Part shown: piece after piece, positions 8,293-18,596 of the stretch
How positions within the stretch are numbered: the stretch's first letter is position 1
How the letters are laid out: each line of letters begins with the position of its first letter
From: a bacterium
GTDB taxonomy: Bacteria > Bacillota > Clostridia > Lachnospirales > Lachnospiraceae
Length of the DNA stretch: 64,000 nt
Assembly (NCBI GenBank): GCA_030535455.1
Contig: JAUNJY010000002.1
Span: 146,818-210,817, forward strand
Reading direction: 5' to 3'
Position numbers and translations under genes: made by a program
Notes under the pieces: model-generated
Told to the model about the DNA's origin: nothing
The model's database searches: none
What the model saw: the letters and a program-made list of their open reading frames with translations, nothing else

Positions 8293-10134
8293 CTACTTCT
8301 CTAGTTTCTTAAGCTTCTTATACTTTCGATCATAGGTTAATAAACCATTTACTTCCTCTTCCACATCGCTGAGCTGAGTGTATACAGTCGCACAAAGTCC
8401 CTTTTTCTTTAATGGTTCTACTTTCTTTTCGTATAATTTATGATAAGCCTTTGTGAATTCAATCCTGCTTGCAAACATCCTATATCCAAATGTATTCTCC
8501 GAATAGCTATGACCACAGATATGGCAGACAAATCCGCCAAACTCAGATAAAATAAATGGCCTTCTATCATGTTTAACCTTTAATCGACGGAAATAATTAT
8601 GCTCACTTTTCACATCTCCTGTTTTTTGATCAAACCACCCACTGGCATGGTCCACTATCCTTGTCTTATCAATCTTTTTAATGATCTTATATAACTCCGC
8701 ACTGTCAAACTGCCCCCATCCTTCATTAAATAATACCCACATTACAATACTTGGCACATTTTGAAGATGTTTTACTGTTTGAATACACTCATTTTTCCAT
8801 TCTTTTCGCCCTGCTTTTGCTTTTCGACTAAAATACCAATAGCGATTATCTTTCACCTTTGTTCCAAGGTGAGGAGCCAATCCTGCCAAATAACATACCC
8901 GCATCAGACTGTAACTGTCACCGCCATTGACCATATCCTGCCATACAAGCATTCCCAGCCTGTCACAATGATAATACCAGCGCAATGGCTCAATCTTGAT
9001 ATGTTTTCGTATCATATTGTAGCCTAATTCCTTCATAGACACGATATCATATAAAAATGCAGCATCACTTGGAGGAGTGTACAGGCCCTCCGGCCAATAG
9101 CCTTGGTCTAAAATACCTTTCTGATAATAAGGACGATTGTTTAATAAGATCGTTGGATGTCCTTTTCTGTCCTTTCCAATACTAATCTTTCGCATGGCAA
9201 AATAACTTTCCACTGTATCATCACCAATGGTCACCTCTAATTCATATAGGATTGGATGCTCCGGACTCCAGCTTTCCATATTTCCTTTGGCTGACTTCAC
9301 AGATAACACTACGCCTTTGGCCTTTCCTTTATAGACAAGAATATCCTTACCTCTCTTTGATATGACAATCTTCATATCTGGCAATTCATCCAAGGTTGCT
9401 TTTTCACCAATCCCTTTTAAAACTGGCTTAATTGCTACTGCTTGCTTATCATATTTTGGAGTTATCCTTAACTCCTCCATATACACCTCTGGTACCCATT
9501 CATACCAAACTGTCTGCCAAATTCCGCTTTGTGGTGTATAGAACATACCACCATGGATCAATTTCTGCTTGCCTCTTGCATGATAACAGGTGTCCGTATC
9601 ATCCGTTACTCGGACCATCAGCTCATTTTTGCCTACCTCCACCATATCGGTGATATCAAAGGTAAATGGCAAATAACCGCCTGTATGTTTTCCAGCCTTA
9701 TAACCATTTACATAAACCGTTGCCCGCTGATCTACTGCTCCAAAATGAAGTAGTAATCGCTTTTCTTTTGGCTTCTCAAATATGGTGATAAACCTTCGAT
9801 ACCATAAATTTTCCCTTGGAAGGAGCAGTCTTTTCACAGTGGACAATTCACACTCTGGAGAAAATGGCACCAGAATTTTACCTTCGAATTTCTCTGGAAT
9901 TCCCTTTTCTTTCTGAATGGCATAATCCCAAAATCCATTTAATATTTCATATTGGCTACGCTTTAGCTGTGGCCTTGGATATTCATCCAAAGGACAAAGT
10001 TCATCATAATTTGAGGTACGAACTGCTTCTTCAATCTGTGCCTTTAATTCCTCACCCCAGACTGTATACAAACTATTCTTTTCTTCCTGGTTTTTACGCC
10101 TCTGCAACGAATGCACCGCGCGAATTATATTCAT
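8293..10134 (-). CDS. Glycoside hydrolase family 2 enzyme (beta-galactosidase/glucuronidase type)
   Basis: The 613-residue protein shows the GH2 order: a sugar-binding jelly roll (about 60-200, including VYVNGYKAGKHTGGY), an Ig-like domain (about 215-315), then a TIM barrel. The proton donor lies in FNEGWGQ (Glu471) and the nucleophile is probably Glu531 in LSEFGG. There is no signal peptide, so it acts in the cytoplasm on imported glycosides. It lacks the C-terminal domains of LacZ and is closer to the shorter glucuronidase-like GH2 forms; sugar specificity cannot be read from sequence. AAGAAGGTGAT precedes the ATG. Confidence 0.88.
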   Translation of the reverse strand: MNIIRAVHSLQRRKNQEEKNSLYTVWGEELKAQIEEAVRTSNYDELCPLDEYPRPQLKRSQYEILNGFWDYAIQKEKGIPEKFEGKILVPFSPECELSTVKRLLLPRENLWYRRFITIFEKPKEKRLLLHFGAVDQRATVYVNGYKAGKHTGGYLPFTFDITDMVEVGKNELMVRVTDDTDTCYHARGKQKLIHGGMFYTPQSGIWQTVWYEWVPEVYMEELRITPKYDKQAVAIKPVLKGIGEKATLDELPDMKIVISKRGKDILVYKGKAKGVVLSVKSAKGNMESWSPEHPILYELEVTIGDDTVESYFAMRKISIGKDRKGHPTILLNNRPYYQKGILDQGYWPEGLYTPPSDAAFLYDIVSMKELGYNMIRKHIKIEPLRWYYHCDRLGMLVWQDMVNGGDSYSLMRVCYLAGLAPHLGTKVKDNRYWYFSRKAKAGRKEWKNECIQTVKHLQNVPSIVMWVLFNEGWGQFDSAELYKIIKKIDKTRIVDHASGWFDQKTGDVKSEHNYFRRLKVKHDRRPFILSEFGGFVCHICGHSYSENTFGYRMFASRIEFTKAYHKLYEKKVEPLKKKGLCATVYTQLSDVEEEVNGLLTYDRKYKKLKKLEK

Positions 10135-10282
10135 CGGATCACCTTCTTTATCTCAAAATAACATTTATTCCATATTATATGATTCTGTTTGACATATTAT
10201 TATTGCTAATCCATATTTCTATTCTTATGTACAATTAAACGTGTCTTTCAAGACGCTCGTCTTTCAGGAAACTAGTCTTTTG

Positions 10283-10310
10283 GTCCTGTACAATCTTCAC
10301 CGTACAGGAC
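10283..10310. repeat. Companion hairpin of palindromic element A
   Basis: GTCCTGTAC and GTACAGGAC form a 9-bp stem with a 10-base loop. Read from the serS side it is followed by CCAAAAGA. Elements B and C carry a different stem (GTCAGGTA/TACCTGAC) in the same place, followed by ACAAAAAGA. Confidence 0.7.
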
Positions 10311-10315
10311 ATAAC

Positions 10316-10531
10316 GGCTTGTGCATCACAGTATAAAGCAAGGCTTACCATTAAAATATCACAACCTACATAAAGAAAAAGGAGTTCCTAACAATCCTAA
10401 CTTGTACTTCCTCTGCAGCTGTAGAGGCAGCGGAAGTACAATAGGACTGTTACGGAAGCTCCTTTTTCTTTTTCGTAAATCTACAATATTTTAATGCTAA
10501 GCCTTTTCAGCACCCAAAAAGTGCGCCAGCC
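10316..10531 (-). repeat. Palindromic element A, downstream of serS
   Basis: A 216-bp long-range inverted repeat. Outer ends are GGCTGGCGC (reverse strand, 10531-10523) and a degenerate partner at 10316-10324. Inside are AAGGCTT/AAGCCTT, ATTAAAATAT/ATATTTTAAT, AAAGAAAAAGGAG/CTCCTTTTTCTTT and TTGTACTTCC/GGAAGTACAA. Conserved blocks shared with B and C include ATTGTTAGG (plus strand CCTAACAAT at 10387) and GTAGGTTG. It begins 6 bp after the serS stop codon. Part of it could also serve as the serS terminator. Confidence 0.8.
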
Positions 10532-10537
10532 CAACAA

Positions 10538-11821
10538 TTATTTTTTAGTAATGAACTCTTTTCCACCCATGTATGGACGTAAAGCTTCTGGAATTCTTAC
10601 AGAACCATCTGCTTGTAAGTTATTTTCAAGGAATGCGATTAACATTCTAGGTGGTGCAGCAACTGTGTTGTTTAATGTATGAGCGAAGTATTTTCCATCT
10701 TCACCAGCAACACGGATCTTAAGACGACGAGCTTGAGCGTCACCTAAGTTAGAACAGCTACCAACTTCGAAGTATTTCTTTTGTCTTGGAGACCAAGCTT
10801 CAACGTCAACAGATTTTACTTTAAGATCTGCAAGGTCACCAGAACAGCATTCAAGTGTTCTTACTGGGATATCTAAGCTACGGAATAAATCAACTGTGTT
10901 TCTCCATAATTTATCATACCATTCCATGCTTTCTTCTGGTTTACATACAACGATCATTTCTTGTTTTTCGAATTGGTGGATACGGTAAACACCACGTTCT
11001 TCAATACCGTGAGCACCTTTTTCTTTTCTGAAGCATGGAGAGTAAGATGTTAATGTATGAGGAAGAGTATCTTCTTTTACGATTGTATCGATGTATTTAC
11101 CGATCATGGAGTGTTCACTTGTACCGATTAAGTATAAGTCTTCTCCTTCGATTTTGTACATCATGGAATCCATTTCTGCAAAACTCATAACGCCTGTAAC
11201 AACGTCGGAACGGATCATGAAAGGTGGTACACAGTAAGTGAAGCCTCTGTCGATCATGAAATCTCTAGCATAAGAAATTACAGCAGAGTGAAGTCTTGCA
11301 ATGTCTCCCATTAAGTAGTAGAAACCATTACCTGCTACTTTACGAGCAGAGTCAAGGTCTAAGCCGTCAAAGCTTTCCATGATTTCTGCATGGTAAGGGA
11401 TATCGAAGTCAGGAACCACTGGTTCACCGAATTTTTCAACTTCAACATTTTCAGAATCATCTTTACCGATTGGTACAGATGGATCGATGATGTTAGGAAT
11501 GATCATCATTCTGTTTTTAACTTCTTCTTGTAATTCTCTTTCTTTTGCTTCTAATTCAGCAAGACGATCAGCTTGTGCATTTACTTTTGCTTTGATTTCT
11601 TCTGCTTCTTCTTTTTTACCTTGTCCCATTAATGCACCGATTTGTTTACTTAAGGATTTACGGTCAGCTCTTAATTGATCTGCTTCTCCTTTTACTTTAC
11701 GGCTTTCAGCATCTAATTCAATTACTTCGTCTACTAAAGGAAGTTTTTTATCTTGGAATTTGTTGCGGATATTTTGTTTTACGATTTCAGGATTTTCTCT
11801 GACAAATTTTAAATCTAACAT
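10538..11821 (-). CDS. serS: Seryl-tRNA synthetase
   Basis: From the ATG at 11821 the protein has 427 residues, the normal length. The first 110 residues are the tRNA-binding coiled-coil arm (QLRADRKSLSKQIGAL). The class II catalytic core follows, with motif 2 FRKEKGAHGIEERGVYRIHQF and motif 3 SGDLADLKVKSVDVEAWSPRQKKYFEVGSCS through NNTVAAPPRMLIAFLEN, abridged here. It charges tRNA-Ser with serine. The upstream in-frame ATG overlaps the GGAGG sequence and cannot be the start. Transcription is controlled by a T-box leader. Codons look optimised compared with neighbours, as expected of a highly expressed gene. Confidence 0.97.
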   Translation of the reverse strand: MLDLKFVRENPEIVKQNIRNKFQDKKLPLVDEVIELDAESRKVKGEADQLRADRKSLSKQIGALMGQGKKEEAEEIKAKVNAQADRLAELEAKERELQEEVKNRMMIIPNIIDPSVPIGKDDSENVEVEKFGEPVVPDFDIPYHAEIMESFDGLDLDSARKVAGNGFYYLMGDIARLHSAVISYARDFMIDRGFTYCVPPFMIRSDVVTGVMSFAEMDSMMYKIEGEDLYLIGTSEHSMIGKYIDTIVKEDTLPHTLTSYSPCFRKEKGAHGIEERGVYRIHQFEKQEMIVVCKPEESMEWYDKLWRNTVDLFRSLDIPVRTLECCSGDLADLKVKSVDVEAWSPRQKKYFEVGSCSNLGDAQARRLKIRVAGEDGKYFAHTLNNTVAAPPRMLIAFLENNLQADGSVRIPEALRPYMGGKEFITKK

Positions 11822-11940
11822 AGTTGTTTCCTCCAATTACAATACAATCTATTTATGAGTTCAAAAAAGCAATAATACTCCAAAATATCTTATGAATCTT
11901 GGCACACTTTATTTTTCCCAACAAGATACTTTGTTAGGAC

Positions 11941-12190
11941 AAAAAAAGTGGCAACGTGGAAATTCGTTTTTCCACGCACTAAAAACTAGTGCATGGGACG
12001 AATGTTTCCGCGTTGCCACCCAAATTGTCTGCTAAAAGCAAACCTCTTTAAAAGTACGTTAAAGGGTACTAACCTTCTGATTTATCACCAGCAGCTAAAA
12101 AAGTGGAACGATTTTAATAAGTACCGATTTACACCAACCATCGGCTCTCTGAGACTCTTTCAAATCATAGCTTTTCTCATTGCTTATTTC
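11941..12190 (-). promoter_or_regulatory. T-box riboswitch leader of serS
   Basis: On the reverse strand the conserved T-box GGGTGGCAACGCGGA (12020-12006 region) precedes a strong terminator. In that terminator GTGGCAACGCGGAAA pairs with TTTCCACGTTGCCAC, followed by seven T residues at 11947-11941. Upstream, stem I contains AGAGAG and a GGTTGGTG apical loop. A likely specifier codon is UCC (12107-12105) followed by A, fitting serine. Uncharged tRNA-Ser would favour the antiterminator and allow serS expression. The 5' limit is approximate. Confidence 0.9.
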
Positions 12191-12223
12191 TCATATTTAC
12201 ATTTTCACTCATTATATAACCTT

Positions 12224-13549
12224 TTATTTCATTTTGCAAGCAGAAAGTTTAAATAACATCACGTCGTATGGTTCCATCGTGATTTCATCCTCTAATACTG
12301 CCACCTCTTTGGTTAAAAGATTGGTTGCTTCACCCTTAATTTCTCCAAGACTTACGTTTTTTTGCTTATTTTCTGCATTAAGCAATACCAGGATACTTTC
12401 TCCCTTATATTCCCTCTTAAAGACTAACTGCTTATTGGAAATCATGATTGTGTCATAATCTCCGTACTGAAGGGCTTTCTCTTGCTTATAAATGCTGATC
12501 AAAAGCTGATGAAAGATAAAATACTGATTTTTCACAGGTGCCTTAAACTTAGGACGCAGCTTATTGTCTCCATCTTTCTTATCCCCTTTTTCACCCCATT
12601 CACTGCCATAATAAATACATGGAACACCTGGCATGGTAAACAGGAGAGTATACGCTAATGGCAATTCTTCCTTATCATTCAATATGCTTGCAATTCTGGA
12701 TACATCATGATTATCGACAAAATTAAGCAAGCTTAAACGCTGATAAATTCCATTTTGTCGTCTGCTGAACTGTCTGTTTAGTGAGTAGTTGATTTCGAAT
12801 AAGTTCAGATCGTTCAAGCTGGAATGTATTCCCTTATAACATTCATAGTTGGTACAGGAATGAAGCATCTGGTCATTTACAAAGATATTATAATCTCCAA
12901 ATAGGACTTCGCCAGTCAAGATAAAGTCTTCCTTCAGCGATGCTGTAAATGTACGAAGCCTTTTAAGAAAATGCTTATTGATACAATAGGCAACATCGAT
13001 GCGAAGTCCATCCAGATTAAACTCCTGAACCCATTGTCTGATTGCTGAAAATAAATATTCCACTACCTCTTCATTTTCAAGGTTAAGTTTTACCAGATCA
13101 TAATGACCTTCCCATCCCACATAACCAAGTCCATCCCGATAAGGGCTGTCCTCTTCAAAACGAATGTAAAACCAATCTTTATATCTTGAATCCTCACGAT
13201 TTTTCAACACATCCTGAAATGCAAAAAAGCCTCTTCCAACATGGTTGAATACACCATCGAGCATCACTCGTATTCCGTTTTTATGTAATTCTTCAGAAAC
13301 ATACTTGAAATCCTCATTATTCCCCAATCGAACATCCACTTTCCGATATTCCTTTGTATCATATCCATGGATTTCTGACTCAAAAATAGGATTAAACAAG
13401 ATTACATCTATTCCTAATTCTTTGTAATATGGGATCCAATCCACTACTTTCCGAATTCGTGGAACCAGTTTTCCATTATTCTTCTTGGGAGCTCCACAAA
13501 ACCCCAAAGGGTAAATCTGATAGATTACGCTTTCCTCATACCAACTCAT
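12224..13549 (-). CDS. GH13 alpha-amylase-family enzyme, intracellular
   Basis: The 441-residue protein holds all four GH13 regions: DGVFNHVG (I, about 98-105), GLRIDVAY with nucleophile Asp185 (II), GEV with acid/base Glu214 (III) and NFVDNHD with Asp282 (IV). A short domain B lies after region I and a small beta domain C closes the chain. No signal peptide or carbohydrate-binding module is present, so it works on internal maltodextrins or related glucans. Shortness and lack of an N-terminal domain argue against cyclomaltodextrinase; exact specificity is open. AGGAGGGATGAT precedes the ATG. Confidence 0.87.
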   Translation of the reverse strand: MSWYEESVIYQIYPLGFCGAPKKNNGKLVPRIRKVVDWIPYYKELGIDVILFNPIFESEIHGYDTKEYRKVDVRLGNNEDFKYVSEELHKNGIRVMLDGVFNHVGRGFFAFQDVLKNREDSRYKDWFYIRFEEDSPYRDGLGYVGWEGHYDLVKLNLENEEVVEYLFSAIRQWVQEFNLDGLRIDVAYCINKHFLKRLRTFTASLKEDFILTGEVLFGDYNIFVNDQMLHSCTNYECYKGIHSSLNDLNLFEINYSLNRQFSRRQNGIYQRLSLLNFVDNHDVSRIASILNDKEELPLAYTLLFTMPGVPCIYYGSEWGEKGDKKDGDNKLRPKFKAPVKNQYFIFHQLLISIYKQEKALQYGDYDTIMISNKQLVFKREYKGESILVLLNAENKQKNVSLGEIKGEATNLLTKEVAVLEDEITMEPYDVMLFKLSACKMK

Positions 13550-13645
13550 ATCATCCCTCCTACATACCTTTTATTATACACCCTAAAACAAAGGCTTTCA
13601 AACAAATATTGGCAATTTGGAGGCTATTCTAGCTAAAATCGTTCA

Positions 13646-15478
13646 CTATAAAATCTCTGACTTTTTCAATTCATCCATAATGTATTCTACGCACTCTTCA
13701 ATCGTCTTTTCAGAGGTATCCACTGTAATATAAGGTGCACTTGGTTCCTCATAAGGACTAGAAACACCTGTAAAATGAGGAATTTCTCCATTGCATGCTT
13801 TTTTATACAAACCTTTTACATCCCTTTTCTCACACTCTTTTAAAGGAGTGCTTACATGGACTTCCAAATAGTTTTCTTCTCCAATGATCTCTTTGGCATT
13901 TTGGCGATCACGTTCATATGGAGAGATAAAGGACGTGGTCACAATAAGGCCGGCATCATTCATAAGCTTAGAAACTTCTGCAATACGACGAATATTTTCA
14001 ATGCGGTCCTGCTCCTTAAATCCCAAGTTACGGTTTAGACCAAAACGAATGTTGTCTCCATCTAACGACATGGTATGTTTTCCCATGACTACCAGACGTT
14101 TCTCGATTTCATTGGCAAGTGTTGACTTTCCAGAGCCTGATAATCCGGTAAACCAAAGGGTAAATGGCTTTTGATTTTTTTGTTTTGCACGGATTTCCCT
14201 TGTTATATCCATCTGCTGCCATTTAATATTTCCATCTCTCTTAAGAGGCTGCTCGATGACGCCACAGGCTGCCGTCATATTAGAAACACGGTCAATCAAG
14301 ATAAAGGAACCAAGTTCTCGATTATTCTTAAATAAATCATAGGCAATTTTATTTCCAACTGAAATTTCACATTCTGCGATTTCATTTTTATACAGATATT
14401 CCGCCTGCTTATGGGTTCCCTCATTAACGTCTACACGATACTTTATATTCATGACGATTGCAGGCACACGCATAGTTCCAAGCTTCAGCAAATAATTTTT
14501 TCCAGGGACTAGCCTTACATCATCCATCCATAATAAAGATGCAGAAAACATGGTACCCACATGAAGCTCGTTCTTTGTCTGCAATACGCATCCTCTTGAA
14601 ACATCCACTTCCTTGTCTAACTGGATTGTGACTGCCTGGCCGCAAAATGCCTGATTTTCCTCACGATCCGTTACTAGGATGCTTTTGACATTTGCTTTTT
14701 CCTGACTTGGCAGAACTGTTACTTCTTGTCCTACTTCTACTGATCCGGATGCAATCTGTCCCTGGAAGCCACGGAATGTATAATCTGGTCGACTTACACG
14801 CTGTACCGGCATAACAAATCCTTCTCCATCTTCTTTCTCATGAACGTCCACTGTCTCTAAATAATTTAATAAGGAGATACCTTTATACCATGGCATGCGG
14901 TCGGAATAGCTGGTAATATTATCACCTTCCGTTGCAGATACAGGAATGGTGTAGATACTGTCGAATTCAAACTCTGCACAAAGAAGTCTAAGTTCCTTCT
15001 CAATATGAGCGAATTCATTTGGATTATAATCAATTAAATCCATTTTATTAATGGCAAATACAATATGTTTGATGCCCATTAATGCGCAAATTCTTGTGTG
15101 ACGTTTTGTCTGAAGGAGAACGCCTTGAGACGCATCTACTAGAATTACTGCCAAGTCTGCAAAAGAAGCCCCTACTGCCATATTTCTTGTATACTCTTCA
15201 TGGCCCGGAGTATCGGCAACAATAAAGCTTCGTTTCTCTGTAGTAAAATAACGATATGCAACGTCAATGGTAATGCCCTGTTCCCGTTCTGCCATTAAAC
15301 CATCTAATAAAAGAGAATAGTCGATATCTCCATTTCGGCTTCCTACCTTGCTATCAAGCTCTAATGCCTTTTCCTGATCCGCAAAGATTAATTTTGCATC
15401 ATAAAGCATATGGCCAATCAACGTAGATTTTCCATCGTCCACACTGCCGCATGTAATAAACTTAAGTAAACTCAACAT
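13646..15478 (-). CDS. cysNC: Bifunctional sulfate adenylyltransferase large subunit / APS kinase (CysN-CysC fusion)
   Basis: About 610 residues from the ATG at 15478, which sits one base after the cysD stop behind AGAGGGG. The N-terminal part is an EF-Tu-like GTPase (GSVDDGKST P-loop, DTPGHEEY, NKMD) that drives ATP sulfurylase with CysD. The C-terminal ~190 residues are APS kinase (GLSGSGKST P-loop, then the SLDGDNIRFGLN segment), which makes PAPS from APS. Fusion of the two is known from many bacteria. No APS or PAPS reductase lies nearby; the upstream gene is an arylsulfotransferase-like gene instead. Confidence 0.94.
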   Translation of the reverse strand: MLSLLKFITCGSVDDGKSTLIGHMLYDAKLIFADQEKALELDSKVGSRNGDIDYSLLLDGLMAEREQGITIDVAYRYFTTEKRSFIVADTPGHEEYTRNMAVGASFADLAVILVDASQGVLLQTKRHTRICALMGIKHIVFAINKMDLIDYNPNEFAHIEKELRLLCAEFEFDSIYTIPVSATEGDNITSYSDRMPWYKGISLLNYLETVDVHEKEDGEGFVMPVQRVSRPDYTFRGFQGQIASGSVEVGQEVTVLPSQEKANVKSILVTDREENQAFCGQAVTIQLDKEVDVSRGCVLQTKNELHVGTMFSASLLWMDDVRLVPGKNYLLKLGTMRVPAIVMNIKYRVDVNEGTHKQAEYLYKNEIAECEISVGNKIAYDLFKNNRELGSFILIDRVSNMTAACGVIEQPLKRDGNIKWQQMDITREIRAKQKNQKPFTLWFTGLSGSGKSTLANEIEKRLVVMGKHTMSLDGDNIRFGLNRNLGFKEQDRIENIRRIAEVSKLMNDAGLIVTTSFISPYERDRQNAKEIIGEENYLEVHVSTPLKECEKRDVKGLYKKACNGEIPHFTGVSSPYEEPSAPYITVDTSEKTIEECVEYIMDELKKSEIL

Positions 15479-15479
15479 C

Positions 15480-16379
15480 CTAGAAATACCCCTCTCTCTT
15501 TCTTCGTTCCATACTTCCTGCTGCTTCATGGTCAATGACTCTTGACGTACGTTCTGAGGAAACTGCGCTTAATGTCTCTTCGATAATTGCATCCAATGTA
15601 TCTGCATCTGATTCCATACCGCCTGTCAACGGATAACATCCTAGGGTACGGAAACGGATTTTTTTATATTCAATCTTTTCTCCAGGTTCTAGGCGCATAC
15701 GGTCATCATCCACCATGATGATATTATCATCATGACATACCACAGGACGTTCCTTTGCATAATACAATGGGACGATTTCAATATTTTCTCTCTGGATATA
15801 TTGCCAGATATCCTTTTCTGTCCAGTTAGACAATGGGAATACTCGCATGCTTTCTCCACTAAAGATCTGAGTATTGTAAAGCTTCCACATTTCCGGTCTT
15901 TGATTTTTTGGTTCCCATGCCTGGGCCTTATTACGGAAGGAGAAAATTCTCTCCTTTGCACGAGATTTTTCTTCATCCCTGCGTCCGCCACCAAATGCTG
16001 CTGTGAACTGATATTTATCTAAGGCCTCTTTTAGGGCTTGTGTCTTCATAATGTCGGTATAAGCTGAACCATGGTCAAATGGATTAATGCCATCCTCCAC
16101 ACCCTTTTGATTGGTGTAGACAAGCATGTCCAGTCCGTATTTCTCAGCTACCATGTCACGGAACTCAATCATCTCTTTGAACTTCCATGTGGTATCAATA
16201 TGTAAAAATGGGAATGGTGGTTTCTCTGGATAAAATGCTTTTAGTGCAAGATGCAGCATAACAGAACTATCTTTTCCTATGGAATATAACATAACCGGTT
16301 TTTCACATTCTGCTGCTACTTCACGCATGATATAGATTGCTTCTGCCTCAAGGGCATCTAAATGCGATAATTTATTCAT
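15480..16379 (-). CDS. cysD: Sulfate adenylyltransferase small subunit
   Basis: A 299-residue PP-loop ATP pyrophosphatase-fold protein ([17 protein letters not shown] near 32-48; [16 protein letters not shown] near 130-145). With the CysN part of the next gene it converts sulfate and ATP to adenosine 5'-phosphosulfate. Its start overlaps the stop codon of the upstream arylsulfotransferase-like gene by 8 bp, and it is separated from cysNC by one base, so translation of the three is probably coupled. The N-terminal [20 protein letters not shown] is typical of CysD. Confidence 0.95.
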   Translation of the reverse strand: MNKLSHLDALEAEAIYIMREVAAECEKPVMLYSIGKDSSVMLHLALKAFYPEKPPFPFLHIDTTWKFKEMIEFRDMVAEKYGLDMLVYTNQKGVEDGINPFDHGSAYTDIMKTQALKEALDKYQFTAAFGGGRRDEEKSRAKERIFSFRNKAQAWEPKNQRPEMWKLYNTQIFSGESMRVFPLSNWTEKDIWQYIQRENIEIVPLYYAKERPVVCHDDNIIMVDDDRMRLEPGEKIEYKKIRFRTLGCYPLTGGMESDADTLDAIIEETLSAVSSERTSRVIDHEAAGSMERRKREGYF

Positions 16380-18351
16380 GGTCTTCTCCTTTATTCACTT
16401 TAATTTGGTAGTCCGTACTGTAATTACTTCCCTTAGATTGAATTACAAGATCATATTGGTCCGGCACCAAGTCTTTTATAGGAATCATTACATAATACTT
16501 ACGATCTTTATGGAACTTATTTGTCTGATGAGTATCAGTATAATCTTTTTCATAACAATGGCTGTTGCCTATAAAGATTACTTTTTCAATGCTATGGTCC
16601 ACCGCCTTGATGTATAGGTATTCTTCACGAATCTCTATATTTAAGATAATTTTATCTTCTGGTTTCAATCCAACTGTGGAGACTTTGCTTTTCATCTCCT
16701 TTAACTGGCTAAGTTGTCCAATCATATAATCCTTTTTATACTCCAATGGCTTCATTAGCGGTTCATAGACTGGAATAAATGGATGCGCGCTGAAGAAATC
16801 TTTTTTTATGGCACACGAGTTAATGACTTCTTTCGTCTTATAGTCGATTTCTAAAACACGCCCTCTCACCTCAGTAAATGTTCGTTTGAGACATCCCTCC
16901 ATGGCAAATACGTGATTGCTCTTTGAGTCATAATATGCATTGGAGCGGATAAGGGACAGAGGTATTTCAAATTGTCTAAACAAAGAAACTGTCTTATCCT
17001 GTTCATTTACTTCAAAAATATTAATATAAGAAAATCCGGTAGGATTAAACTGCTCACTTTTACGACGGTTTACTTGATGGTTGTCGAATACCATGTAATA
17101 GCGCATTCCTTCTCTTGCATCCTGTAAATCCTTAACTTCATGGGCTGCATGAGCCTGATAGTTCCACTTTATATCACCAACCGGCTTCAATACCTTGTCC
17201 TCAAGCTTCTTCCCTTTCCAAAATTCTGGAATGGATAATACCCAGAGAACTTCCAGTGTAGACCATCGGATCTTCATTACAGAATGCACGTTACGCATGC
17301 AGATCAGCAAGGAGTCCTCTTTCTCATTATACTGAAGGGCATTTGGATGAACCCAGTCTACCATGTCTCGATATTCATCCCCTACCAGCATCCTCATGTC
17401 GATCTCTCTTATCACTTTTCCTGTACTACGGTCAATTTCAATCAGTTTATCTTCTGTACATCCATCTAATGTATTACTGATACAGATCAGGTTTCCATTT
17501 GGAAGTTCCACTGCAAAATGATGAACGCCTTTTTCCACAAGCAATGTCCTATGAATTCGACCTAATATATCAATCTCATGAAGCTGGCAAGTATGGGCAT
17601 TTGCAAATGTTGGTACGCCAATTTCCCTTTCGCCCCATAAATATCTGCCGTTTTTTAGTGGAAAGACTCCATAACTGGAGGTACTGGTTTTAAAATAATG
17701 TCGGATTTGCAGTTCATTATCAAATACAAATGGATACATTTCTCCTCCAGTAATCTGAATAAGAGGTACGCCTGATGGACTATTATATTGTTTCTCCTGA
17801 ATGATGCCCTGTAAGCTTTCTGGTAGTCTTTCTGTCTGGATATACAATGTCTTTTGTACGACAGATGTTTTTCCTTCTTCAATCACTTCAAGGACCACCT
17901 TATTGTTCTTATTTGGATATAGACCATAAATTGGAACCTTATGATTTTTCGTATACCCGGTCTCATCCGATATATCGTATTTCTCTTGGGTTCCCTTTAC
18001 TGTAAAACGAACCTTGCATGGATTTTCAGTATGAAAGATTACGATTGCTGTGAGTGGTGCATTTCCATATGGATTTACAATCACCCTTGGGCATTTCAAT
18101 ATGTATGTTGCTGATTTTGAGATCTGGTCAATCCAGGCATCTCTTGCGTAGGACAGCACTGCTTTTTGATCTTTGATATGTATATTTGTTTCATAGTTTA
18201 TCGGCAACTTTCGCATAACTGCATCTTTGTGTTTCCGATCCAATGCTCTCATTTCCCTTGGTGTAAGTACTAAATACTGCCCTTTGGACTTTATAAGGCG
18301 TGCTGCTTTTCCTGTATAATAGGATAATTGACTTATTGGTTTTTTTATCAT
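16372..18351 (-). CDS. Arylsulfate sulfotransferase (ASST)-family protein
   Basis: About 659 residues from the ATG at 18351, chosen for AAGGATG eight bases upstream; the longer frame has no ribosome site. After an N-terminal Ig-like domain (about 90-180, [15 protein letters not shown]) comes a beta-propeller with histidine-bearing motifs typical of [28 protein letters not shown] and [12 protein letters not shown]. Family enzymes move sulfate between phenolic compounds through a sulfo-histidine. No signal peptide is seen, whereas the enterobacterial enzyme is periplasmic. It is the first gene of an operon with cysD and cysNC, suggesting a link to PAPS or sulfate activation. That link is inference; ASST is not known to use PAPS. 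Confidence 0.78.
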   Translation of the reverse strand: MIKKPISQLSYYTGKAARLIKSKGQYLVLTPREMRALDRKHKDAVMRKLPINYETNIHIKDQKAVLSYARDAWIDQISKSATYILKCPRVIVNPYGNAPLTAIVIFHTENPCKVRFTVKGTQEKYDISDETGYTKNHKVPIYGLYPNKNNKVVLEVIEEGKTSVVQKTLYIQTERLPESLQGIIQEKQYNSPSGVPLIQITGGEMYPFVFDNELQIRHYFKTSTSSYGVFPLKNGRYLWGEREIGVPTFANAHTCQLHEIDILGRIHRTLLVEKGVHHFAVELPNGNLICISNTLDGCTEDKLIEIDRSTGKVIREIDMRMLVGDEYRDMVDWVHPNALQYNEKEDSLLICMRNVHSVMKIRWSTLEVLWVLSIPEFWKGKKLEDKVLKPVGDIKWNYQAHAAHEVKDLQDAREGMRYYMVFDNHQVNRRKSEQFNPTGFSYINIFEVNEQDKTVSLFRQFEIPLSLIRSNAYYDSKSNHVFAMEGCLKRTFTEVRGRVLEIDYKTKEVINSCAIKKDFFSAHPFIPVYEPLMKPLEYKKDYMIGQLSQLKEMKSKVSTVGLKPEDKIILNIEIREEYLYIKAVDHSIEKVIFIGNSHCYEKDYTDTHQTNKFHKDRKYYVMIPIKDLVPDQYDLVIQSKGSNYSTDYQIKVNKGEDHE

Positions 18352-18596
18352 CTTTATTTCATCCTTAAATTCTATATTAAGATAAATTATAGCTATAAGA
18401 CGCATATTAATCGTGTCAAAATTGTGTTTATTTTCGTATTTTTTGTTCACAAATTGCCCCTATAGGAATAATTATATCTATATTTCTCTCCTTGTTATTC
18501 TTTATTGTACAAACTAATTTCTTTTGTGTTATCATATTTTTTAGACATAAACCAAATTAAAAGGATATATTTCTCCACTAGAAAGGACATTATGCC

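Noticed and set aside
10316-10531. Element A as an ordinary serS terminator only
   Set aside because: The inner stem could terminate transcription, but the outer arms, the shared blocks and the companion hairpin also occur at two other loci, which a simple terminator does not explain.
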